Source: an uncultured Collinsella sp.
GTDB lineage: Bacteria > Actinomycetota > Coriobacteriia > Coriobacteriales > Coriobacteriaceae
Direction of reading: 5' to 3'
NCBI GenBank assembly: GCA_902490325.1
Contig: CABUDJ010000093.1
Location: 1-6,031, forward strand
Length of the DNA: 6,031 nucleotides
Position numbers and translations under genes: made by a program
Part shown: positions 1-5,805 of the stretch, piece after piece
Layout: each line of letters opens with the position of its first letter
Position numbering within the stretch: position 1 is the stretch's first letter
The notes under the pieces: model-generated
Seen by the model: the letters and a program-made list of their open reading frames with translations, nothing else
The model's database searches: none
What the model was told of the DNA's origin: nothing

Positions 1-10
1 CAGCCTGCGA

Positions 11-670
11 CTACCCTCGAGAACCGAGCTCTACACCAACATTCGCGACACTACCCTCCATGTTGGGAACGATGCTGCCCTCGGTCACCGCGTGCACGGC
101 CAGGCGCATGATGTTGTCGTAGCCGGTCTTGCTCAGGATCTCCGAGATGCGACGCTTGATGGTGCCCTCACTCATAAACAGCTCGGCCGCGATCTCGCGA
201 CGGCTTTTGCCCTCGCAGGCAAGGCGCAAAATCGATAGCTCGACATCATCGAGTGCCGCCGTACCCGAAAAAATGCTCTCGGGCGGCTTGGGAAACGTGC
301 AATAGCCCGCCAACGTGGAGCGCATCACGGCGAACAGCTCGTCGATACCGACATTCTTGTACACAAAGCTATCGACGCCCGCCTCGCGAGCCTGATCGAC
401 AAAGGTGATCTCGGGCATGCCGGTCATGATAATGATGCGGCACTCGGGCAGCTGCTCCTTGATGCGCGCCGCCGCCACGATGCCGTTGGAATCATGCTCG
501 GTGCATACGTCCATCAGTATCATGTCCGGACGCTCCTTGAGCGCGACACCCAAGGCCTCGGAGGCATCGGCGATGGCGGAAACAACGGTCATATCGGGCT
601 GGTCGCCAACGGAGCGCGCCAGGCTCTCGCGCAGGATGGCCTGGTCTTCGACGATTAACACGCGGATCAT
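11..670 (-). CDS. NarL/LuxR-family DNA-binding response regulator
   Basis: This is a 219-residue cytoplasmic two-component response regulator, the likely output of the kinase encoded just upstream. The N-terminal receiver domain spans about residues 1-120. Visible landmarks are the acidic pair E8-D9, the predicted phospho-acceptor D54 (in ILMDV), T83 (in IMTGMP) and K105 (in VYKN). A LuxR-type helix-turn-helix lies at about residues 140-195, with the family pattern of ELSILRLACEGKSRREIA followed by SEGTIKRRISEILSK. The length is normal for the NarL/FixJ class. The ATG is well supported: an AAAGGAG sequence sits 6 bases upstream, and the ATG overlaps the kinase stop codon as ATGA. The gene ends with TAG 10 bases from the window edge, so no terminator can be seen. 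Phosphorylation would be expected to promote dimerisation and DNA binding (family knowledge). The regulon is unknown. Confidence 0.95.
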   Translation of the reverse strand: MIRVLIVEDQAILRESLARSVGDQPDMTVVSAIADASEALGVALKERPDMILMDVCTEHDSNGIVAAARIKEQLPECRIIIMTGMPEITFVDQAREAGVDSFVYKNVGIDELFAVMRSTLAGYCTFPKPPESIFSGTAALDDVELSILRLACEGKSRREIAAELFMSEGTIKRRISEILSKTGYDNIMRLAVHAVTEGSIVPNMEGSVANVGVELGSRG

Positions 671-2160
671 GAGCTTCTCCTTTGGGACGTGTCGTTGGCG
701 TTAAGCGGGATGGACACCGCAAGCGTAAAGGGCGGGGCGGCGTGGACCTCCAGGCTACCACCCAGATCTTGCGCGACATGCCTCATACCTGGGATACCCG
801 TTCCCTCGCGATACGATACGGGGGCCGGCGCGCCGTCATTAGAGATGGTCATGCGCGCAATGTCGCATCCGTTCGACTCCTCCTGCCACAGGTGCACATG
901 GACCTGGTGGGCCTGCGCGTGCTTGGTGGCGTTGGTCGAGGCCTCGCGGATAATCTGCAAAAAGGCCGCCGCGACACGCGTGTCCTCGGGAAGCGACCCC
1001 TCTACATCAATCTGCACGCTCACCAGACCAAAGGCATGAATGATATCGCCAAGCTGCTCCGCCGGCTCGCTGTCGCCGCCGCTGCGTAAGTCGTCGGAGA
1101 TTGTGCGCAGCAGCGGATCGATCTGCTCGAGCGATTCGTCGTCAAGGCGACCCTCCTCCAGATAGCGATGGAGGATGGACAGGCGCTGACCGATTACATC
1201 GTGCACGCGGGCGCGCATGCGCAGGTAGGCAGCATTGTCGGCGACCTTTTTGACCTCTTCGATCTGGGCTTGGAGCTCTTGGCCCGCAAGCTCAAGCAGG
1301 TGATTGGCCTGCGCCAGACGGTCGTGGGCATGCGCGTACTCCGTCACGTCCAAGCCAATAATGCGCTCAAAGGGACGGCCCGAAACCATAACGGCATCGC
1401 GTGCAAACAGGCGGATTTCGGACGGGGATACCTCGACCACAGCGCGATCTTCGCCAAAGCGACCCAAGTCAATCAGGGCGCGGTCTTTGCTTCTCTCGGG
1501 CGGCTGCATGCCCAGCTGGCGCAGGCTGCTCCACGTACCGCTCATATCGCGCAGGTCGGTGGGCATATGAAGCTCCAGCAGGTTTTTGCGCATGCAGCGA
1601 TTCATGAGCAGCGGGCGACCCTTTGGGTCCAGATACAGAATGCCCACGGGAATCACGTTGATGGTCTCGATGGTCGAAAACGCGGTGATGTCCTCTTGGC
1701 GGTTGCGAACGTCCATCAAAAGCGCCGCGATGGAGCGGAATAGGAAGAACGCGGCCTCTGCGACAAGAACCGCCGTCCATGCCGGACCCATGACGCAGAC
1801 GGCAGGCGGCGTCGCGGCGGCAACGAGCAGCAGCTCGACCAACATGACGGGGCGACGATAGTGCACCATAAGCACCACGCCATAGATAACAATTGCAGCG
1901 TTGATCCACAGCAGCGCACCCGCCGCCTTGGCGACGACGTAGAGCGGCGCCACCAGATATGAGCCGCTCGATGCGAACAAGATAAGCGCCGAGATAATCA
2001 GGTGAAGCACCAGGCTCGCCTCGTAGGCACAGATCACCTTGCGGTTATAGGATGAGCGGCGCGACACGATGAGAGGAACGTGAATCATCTGCAAGCACGC
2101 AGTCAGGGCAAAGACGACGTCGAGCGCGACAATCTGGGGAAGAATGAGCGGCATCTGCAT
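667..2160 (-). CDS. Membrane sensor histidine kinase (HisKA_3 / NarX-DesK-like)
   Basis: This 497-residue inner-membrane kinase probably autophosphorylates on histidine and passes the phosphate to the adjacent regulator. The N-terminal half has about five hydrophobic spans, near residues 7-33, 49-71, 76-100, 105-124 and 127-148, with very short loops, so sensing is probably within the membrane or cytoplasmic. A PAS-like stretch follows at about 160-275 (NVIPVGILYLDPKGR to GLDVTEYAH), then a coiled coil at about 280-310. The dimerisation/phospho-acceptor motif RVHDVIGQRL gives H320, followed by D321 and Q325, the HDxxxQ signature of HisKA_3 kinases. The ATPase domain has an N-box (REASTNATKHA, N410), a NDGAP G1 box (D442) and GTGIPG (G453 to G458). 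I chose the ATG at 2160 over an in-frame GTG at 2166: the AGGTGA sequence is 6 bases from the ATG but abuts the GTG. The gene starts 2 bases after the upstream stop and overlaps the regulator by 4 bases. Confidence 0.92.
   Translation of the reverse strand: MQMPLILPQIVALDVVFALTACLQMIHVPLIVSRRSSYNRKVICAYEASLVLHLIISALILFASSGSYLVAPLYVVAKAAGALLWINAAIVIYGVVLMVHYRRPVMLVELLLVAAATPPAVCVMGPAWTAVLVAEAAFFLFRSIAALLMDVRNRQEDITAFSTIETINVIPVGILYLDPKGRPLLMNRCMRKNLLELHMPTDLRDMSGTWSSLRQLGMQPPERSKDRALIDLGRFGEDRAVVEVSPSEIRLFARDAVMVSGRPFERIIGLDVTEYAHAHDRLAQANHLLELAGQELQAQIEEVKKVADNAAYLRMRARVHDVIGQRLSILHRYLEEGRLDDESLEQIDPLLRTISDDLRSGGDSEPAEQLGDIIHAFGLVSVQIDVEGSLPEDTRVAAAFLQIIREASTNATKHAQAHQVHVHLWQEESNGCDIARMTISNDGAPAPVSYREGTGIPGMRHVAQDLGGSLEVHAAPPFTLAVSIPLNANDTSQRRSS
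677..683 (-). promoter_or_regulatory. Ribosome binding site of the response regulator
   Basis: AAAGGAG on the minus strand lies 6 bases upstream of the ATG at 670. It is inside the 3' end of the kinase gene, so the regulator has its own strong initiation signal as well as the ATGA overlap that permits coupled re-initiation. This may allow more regulator than kinase to be made. Confidence 0.8.
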
Positions 2161-2162
2161 GG

Positions 2163-4046
2163 TCACTCACCTGCCCGCGGCATCAAGACGATCATGCGCA
2201 GCTGGCCTGGCTCGCCCTCAAGACGATACGCCACGTTGCGACCCTGCAACTCGCGCTCGAGTTCATGCGCGGCAGGCGTCTGTGACAGGTCTTCCTCGTC
2301 GTCGGAGAAGAGCGTGGCACGCAGCTCAACACTGCACGAATCGTGATCGCTCAAGTGGTACATGAGCGCCGGATGATCGGTGGTGTAGGCGAAAAACGCA
2401 AAGTCGTACACGCAGTCATACAACGCGCTTACCGTGCTGGCATGCATCGGGCGTCGTATGGCGATAATCGAGGCACAATCAACATCGATGGTGCGCAGGT
2501 CACTTGCCAGCTCGTTAGCGATCAGCTGGATGCGGTCGCGATCAAAGCCACTCTCCCCGTGCTGTGCCAAAGTAAGCGACCCCTTGCGTTTGCAATAGGC
2601 GACAAGCATTTTGGCGCATTGCAGCATGCGAAAGCGCTCGCGCGAAGACGCCTCGTCGGCCAGCGGCGGCAACGAGCTCAGCACGCCATACATCTCATCA
2701 AGTGCACGGGCAAGCGCTTTGTCCACGTCTTGCACCAGCAGGGTTTCGGCCTCCTGGTCCGCCAAGTGCGTCTTTAAGTCGTAGTCGGCCACAAGCAGCT
2801 CGTTTTGACGCTGCAGGTCCATGCGTCGATGGGCCAGCTCGCGGTTGAGCCCGTTGAGCTCCGACACATCCTGGGCAAGCAGGGCAGATCCGCCCAGCAG
2901 CGAAAAGGCTCGGTACATAACGTCGGGGGCAGACGGCACGGTAAAGGCATGGGCATGCCCGTGTTCTTGGGCCCGCAGCTCCTCGCGCACGCCCACTGGC
3001 ATCGGCTGCGACGCCGGCGTGGCGTAGACTTCCTGCAAGTCACGCGTCAACACTTTGAGGTCGAGCGGCAGGGTATCGAAGATACCGGCAATACCGTGAT
3101 ACGACGGGATAACACCACAATCGAGGCAGATTTCCATCGCCACCACGCACAAGACGCAGTAGACGAGTGAGAAATTGAGCCTCCATGCCCATGGCACACG
3201 CAAGGCGTACGAGACGGCAAAGAAGGCACCGCCCAGCAGCACGAGCGCCGCCGTAAACGTAAAGCGCTGGATTCGAAAGGACGAGGAGCGCCCCACCAGA
3301 ACAAAATATGCCACGAAGTTAAATGCCGTCCAAACCAGCACCGCGGCGTAGCCCCAGCCATATGTATAATCGTTGCTCCAGGTTCCACTCGAACGATCAA
3401 AGTGAAAGACCTGCCGATGGAAATCATTGGTAAGCACAAAGCCAATAAGCAGGAAAGCCGCGATCCATAACGCGGTACGGTACCGGTGTCCCACGCGATG
3501 CTGTTCCAAGCCCGCAAGACGAAGGCCGCACAGCTGGTAGAGCAGCGGAATGAGCGTCATGGGCACGTAGTACAGGTACCACAGGATTGTGGCGTAGATG
3601 GGCGTGAACGACTTGTACTTAAGAATGACCTCGATCATCCACAGGGTACAAATGGCGGCGATGGCAACAACGCGCCGGCGCAAGACGAAATCTAGGCAGC
3701 GCAGGTACGCCAGCACGCCCCAAATTGAGAATGCAATTGCGGCAATGAGCAGCGGGAGGGAGCTCGAATGGATGAGCCTATCCACGACCTCCTCGCACAC
3801 CTTGCTGTTGACGGGCACGGTGTTGGAAAGACCGGGGTCCGAGGCAAACAGTGCCGGTAAGGCTACAAAGAGTACGAGAAAGAGCGCCGCAATGACGCCG
3901 GCAACGGCAAGCACGCGGTGACGATACGCATGGTGCGTTATGCCGACGAGGAATCGCGGCATGGCGAACAGCCTGCCGCCCCTGGGATCCACGACCGGCG
4001 CGGACCGGGCGGCCGCATGGCCGATATGTCGCTCACGGGCACCCAT
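2163..4046 (-). CDS. Multi-TM sensor protein with degenerate histidine-kinase-like C-terminus
   Basis: This 627-residue membrane protein is the first gene of the signalling operon. One TM segment (about 45-67) is followed by a short external stretch (68-95) and then about seven more spans (96-115, 125-142, 150-172, 191-206, 229-252, 262-283, 290-312). This resembles the 7TM-type N-terminal regions of sensor kinases. A PAS-like region (about 320-395, IFDTLPLDLKVLTRDLQEVYAT to AQDVSELNGL) leads into a coiled coil (395-440). The C-terminal 190 residues are laid out like a DHp plus ATPase domain, but the expected H-box reads DVDKALARAL with no histidine, the N-box position reads YDCVYDFAFFA with Asp for Asn, and no DxGxG or GxGxG box is visible. 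I infer a catalytically dead partner of the kinase downstream. The start is uncertain: ATG 4046 has no clear ribosome binding site; ATG at 3962 (599 residues) is the alternative, preceded by a weak GGCAGG. A TTG at 4115 falls inside a hairpin and was rejected. Confidence 0.8.
   Translation of the reverse strand: MGARERHIGHAAARSAPVVDPRGGRLFAMPRFLVGITHHAYRHRVLAVAGVIAALFLVLFVALPALFASDPGLSNTVPVNSKVCEEVVDRLIHSSSLPLLIAAIAFSIWGVLAYLRCLDFVLRRRVVAIAAICTLWMIEVILKYKSFTPIYATILWYLYYVPMTLIPLLYQLCGLRLAGLEQHRVGHRYRTALWIAAFLLIGFVLTNDFHRQVFHFDRSSGTWSNDYTYGWGYAAVLVWTAFNFVAYFVLVGRSSSFRIQRFTFTAALVLLGGAFFAVSYALRVPWAWRLNFSLVYCVLCVVAMEICLDCGVIPSYHGIAGIFDTLPLDLKVLTRDLQEVYATPASQPMPVGVREELRAQEHGHAHAFTVPSAPDVMYRAFSLLGGSALLAQDVSELNGLNRELAHRRMDLQRQNELLVADYDLKTHLADQEAETLLVQDVDKALARALDEMYGVLSSLPPLADEASSRERFRMLQCAKMLVAYCKRKGSLTLAQHGESGFDRDRIQLIANELASDLRTIDVDCASIIAIRRPMHASTVSALYDCVYDFAFFAYTTDHPALMYHLSDHDSCSVELRATLFSDDEEDLSQTPAAHELERELQGRNVAYRLEGEPGQLRMIVLMPRAGE
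2167..2172 (-). promoter_or_regulatory. Ribosome binding site deciding the kinase start
   Basis: AGGTGA on the minus strand is 6 bases from the ATG at 2160 but directly adjacent to the in-frame GTG at 2166. The spacing favours the ATG as the true start, two codons shorter than the longest reading. The site lies in the last codons of the upstream sensor gene, consistent with translational coupling. Confidence 0.6.
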
Positions 4047-4055
4047 AGTGCTTTT

Positions 4056-4061
4056 AGTGTA
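4056..4061 (-). promoter_or_regulatory. Candidate -10 element of the three-gene signalling operon
   Basis: TACACT on the minus strand fits the TANNNT pattern of an actinobacterial -10 box and ends 9 bases before the ATG at 4046. Only 66 bases separate the hairpin at 4113-4153 from this ATG, so an own promoter must lie within them. I find no good -35: a TTTTTT tract lies 15 bases upstream. If used, this promoter would give a nearly leaderless mRNA for the ATG at 4046, or a leader of about 85 bases for the ATG at 3962. Confidence 0.3.
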
Positions 4062-4112
4062 CCGACAGATGGGCTCAAAAAACGGGCCACATGTCCCAAA
4101 ATCCGCAGACGG

Positions 4113-4153
4113 CAAGGCGCCCGGCGAGCATGAACTGCTCGCCGGGCGCCTTG
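4113..4153 (-). terminator. Perfect 18-bp hairpin, probable transcription terminator after the glucosidase
   Basis: Two arms of 18 bases (4113-4130 and 4136-4153, core GGCGCCCGGCGAGCA) are exact reverse complements around a 5-base loop. The stem lies about 157 bases past the glucosidase stop and 66 bases before the ATG at 4046, so it separates two transcription units. The outer CAAGG/CCTTG ends give only two T residues after the stem on either strand, so there is no classical U-tract; a T-run (TTTTTT) comes only about 30 bases further on the minus strand. It is nearly symmetrical and might work in both directions. It could instead protect the 3' end of the glucosidase mRNA. Confidence 0.55.
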
Positions 4154-4160
4154 GTTAGGA

Positions 4161-4194
4161 GGCTACGGTTGCTGGAGAGGCCTAGGACAGGTCT
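4161..4194 (+). repeat. Repeat copy A of a three-copy imperfect repeat
   Basis: This is a direct repeat of 4289-4322, with 26 of 34 positions identical (shared elements TACGG, GCTGG, GCCTAGG and CAG). Its core 4163-4186 is also inverted relative to copy P at 4208-4230. It lies between the strong hairpin and the glucosidase stop. No coding function is apparent. Confidence 0.6.
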
Positions 4195-4206
4195 GTAAGA
4201 TTTGAG

Positions 4207-4236
4207 TCTAGGGTTTTCCAGGTGCCGTAGATTGGG
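4207..4236 (-). repeat. Repeat copy P, inverted relative to copies A and B
   Basis: The reverse complement of this stretch matches copy B (4285-4314) at 22 of 30 positions, and copy A more weakly (17 of 26). In a plus-strand RNA, four of the eight differences from B would be G-U pairs, so 26 of 30 positions could pair. P can pair with A or with B, but not with both at once. Confidence 0.55.
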
Positions 4237-4252
4237 TCGAATGGGGAGCGCC

Positions 4253-4269
4253 GCGTACTTAAGGTACGC
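4253..4269. repeat. Small central hairpin, GCGTAC / GTACGC
   Basis: Six-base arms at 4253-4258 and 4264-4269 are exact reverse complements around TTAAG. The hairpin sits in the middle of the segment enclosed by the inverted copies P and B, where it would cap a larger P:B stem. The word CGAATG occurs on both sides (4238-4243 and 4276-4281) as a direct repeat. Confidence 0.5.
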
Positions 4270-4284
4270 AAGCGACGAATGAGG

Positions 4285-4322
4285 CCCAAGGTACGGTGGC
4301 TGGGAAAGCCTAGGCCAGATCT
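4285..4322 (+). repeat. Repeat copy B, overlapping the glucosidase stop codon
   Basis: This is the third copy of the repeat. It is direct to copy A and inverted to copy P. It covers the last codons of the glucosidase and its TAG (4312-4310), so the repeat unit includes the sequence around a stop codon. On the minus strand, copy A has the corresponding string GACCTGTCCTAG where B has GATCTGGCCTAG. Confidence 0.6.
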
Positions 4323-5740
4323 TCGCCGTTGGAAGCGATTACCTTCTTGTACCAGTCGAAGCTCTTCTTCTTGGAGCGCTTGAGGGTGCCGTTGCCCGCG
4401 TCGTCGCGGTCGACGTAGATAAAGCCGTAGCGCTTGGACATCTCGCCCGTACCGGCGCTGACCAGGTCAATCGGACCCCAGGTAGTGTAGCCCAGCAGGT
4501 CAATGCCGTCCTCGGTCACCGCGTCGCGCATGGCCTGGATGTGCTGGCGCAGGTAGTCGATACGGTAATCGTCGTTGATGGAGCCGTCCTCCTCGACAAC
4601 GTCCTTGGCGCCCAGGCCGTTCTCGACCACGAACAGCGGCTTCTGGTAGCGGTCGTACAGGTCGTTGAGGGTAATGCGGAAGCCCAGCGGATCGATGGCC
4701 CAACCCCACTGGCTCTGCTGCAGATACGGATTCTTGGCACCAGCGAAGGCGTTGCCCTGGGTCTTCTCAACCTCGGGGTTGTCGGCCCCGGCAGAGCAGC
4801 GGGTGGAGTAGTAGCTAAAGCTGATGAAGTCGACGGTGTTGGCGGCCAGGATCTCGCGGTCCTCGTCGGTCATGCCCACATCGATACCCAAGCGCTCGAG
4901 CTTCTTAACGGCATAGGCCGGGTAGTAGCCGCGGCTCTGGACATCGACAAAGAAGTAGTTGTCCTGATTGTCGAGCTGAGCCTGGCGCACATCGCCCGGA
5001 CGGCAGCTGTAGGGATAGTAGCTACCCGCGGCGAGCATGCAGCCGATCTTGACCTCGGGGTCGATCTCGTGGGCGATCTTGGTTGCCCACGCGCTGGCGA
5101 CGAGCTCGTTGTGGGCGGCCAGGTACTCGACGGCCTCCTTGTTCTCGCCCTCCTCAAAAACCAGGCCGGCACCCATAAACGGCAGGTGCAGGATCATGTT
5201 GATCTCGTTAAAGGTGAGCCAGTACTTCACCAGGCCCTTGTAGCGGGTGAAGATCGTGGTCGCGAGGTTCTTGTAGAAGTCAATGAGCCTGCGGTTGCGC
5301 CAGCCGCCGTATTCCTTGATGAGGTGAATCGGGCAGTCGAAGTGCGTGATGGTCACGAGGGGCTCGATGCCGTACTTTTGGCACTCGCGGAACACATCTT
5401 CGTAGAAAGCCAGGCCGGCCTCGTTGGGCTCGGTCTCGTCGCCGTTGGGGAAGATGCGGGTCCATGCCAGGCTCATGCGGAAGGTCTTAAAGCCCATCTC
5501 GGCAAAGAGGGCGATGTCCTCCTTGTAGTGATGGTAGAAATCGATGCCGGTCTGTGCGGGATAGTAGTAGCCGTCCTCAAAGTCGAGCATCTTACGCTGG
5601 CCGGAGACCACCGCGCGGCGCTCGGGGCCGTGTGGGGCTACGTCCACGTTGGCCAGGCCGCGCCCGTCCACGTCGTAGGCGCCCTCGCACTGGTTGGCAG
5701 CCGTCGCGCCGCCCCACAGGAAGTCTTTACGGAAAGCCAT
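4310..5740 (-). CDS. 6-phospho-beta-glucosidase (glycoside hydrolase family 1)
   Basis: This 476-residue cytoplasmic enzyme is predicted to hydrolyse 6-phospho-beta-glucosides, such as cellobiose-6-phosphate or aryl-glucoside phosphates, to glucose-6-phosphate plus glucose or an aglycone. The GH1 fold is clear along the whole chain: N-terminal FLWGGATAANQCEGA, the acid/base glutamate E179 in TFNEIN, and the nucleophile E373 in VVENGLG. Specificity for phosphorylated substrates is suggested by the loop SAGTGEMSKRYGFIYVD, where S428, K436 and Y438 correspond to the phosphate-binding residues of BglA/AscB/LacG-type enzymes. The length matches that subfamily and the C-terminus (KVIASNGEDLA) is the usual one, so the gene looks intact. 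The ATG has GAAAGGA 7 bases upstream. Such genes usually sit beside beta-glucoside PTS genes, but none is present here. I cannot choose between bglA and ascB as a name. A 6-phospho-beta-galactosidase is less likely given the MSKRYGFIYVD form of the loop. Confidence 0.96.
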   Translation of the reverse strand: MAFRKDFLWGGATAANQCEGAYDVDGRGLANVDVAPHGPERRAVVSGQRKMLDFEDGYYYPAQTGIDFYHHYKEDIALFAEMGFKTFRMSLAWTRIFPNGDETEPNEAGLAFYEDVFRECQKYGIEPLVTITHFDCPIHLIKEYGGWRNRRLIDFYKNLATTIFTRYKGLVKYWLTFNEINMILHLPFMGAGLVFEEGENKEAVEYLAAHNELVASAWATKIAHEIDPEVKIGCMLAAGSYYPYSCRPGDVRQAQLDNQDNYFFVDVQSRGYYPAYAVKKLERLGIDVGMTDEDREILAANTVDFISFSYYSTRCSAGADNPEVEKTQGNAFAGAKNPYLQQSQWGWAIDPLGFRITLNDLYDRYQKPLFVVENGLGAKDVVEEDGSINDDYRIDYLRQHIQAMRDAVTEDGIDLLGYTTWGPIDLVSAGTGEMSKRYGFIYVDRDDAGNGTLKRSKKKSFDWYKKVIASNGEDLA

Positions 5741-5747
5741 GCATCAA

Positions 5748-5754
5748 TCCTTTC
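5748..5754 (-). promoter_or_regulatory. Ribosome binding site of the 6-phospho-beta-glucosidase
   Basis: GAAAGGA on the minus strand ends 7 bases before the ATG at 5740. It is the only good Shine-Dalgarno-like sequence near this start and supports the chosen start codon. Confidence 0.8.
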
Positions 5755-5776
5755 ACACGCTGTTTGTCATAGGCTC

Positions 5777-5805
5777 AGTATCTCTATAAACGGCACGTCG
5801 CTCAA
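5777..5805 (-). promoter_or_regulatory. Candidate sigma-70-type promoter of the 6-phospho-beta-glucosidase
   Basis: On the minus strand TTGAGC (5805-5800) is followed after exactly 17 bases by GATACT (5782-5777). Each hexamer matches 4 of 6 positions of the TTGACA/TATAAT consensus. Transcription would begin near 5770, giving a leader of about 30 bases that includes the GAAAGGA ribosome binding site. Such a short leader leaves no room for a BglG/LicT-type antitermination site, and I see none. No experimental support; a chance match is possible. Confidence 0.45.

Noticed and set aside
1168..1743. A 191-codon plus-strand open frame inside the kinase gene
   Set aside because: It is antisense to clear PAS-like and H-box sequence of the kinase and has a low-information composition.
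4047..4115. TTG start at 4115 giving a 650-residue sensor protein
   Set aside because: The TTG lies inside the outer arm of the 18-bp hairpin, has no ribosome binding site, and the extra 23 residues show no feature. ATG 4046 or 3962 is more credible.
4047..4309. tRNA, riboswitch of known class, or CRISPR array in the main intergenic region
   Set aside because: The repeats are only three, imperfect, alternately oriented and irregularly spaced, so this is not a CRISPR array. I could not fit a cloverleaf with CCA-type end or any riboswitch core I know.
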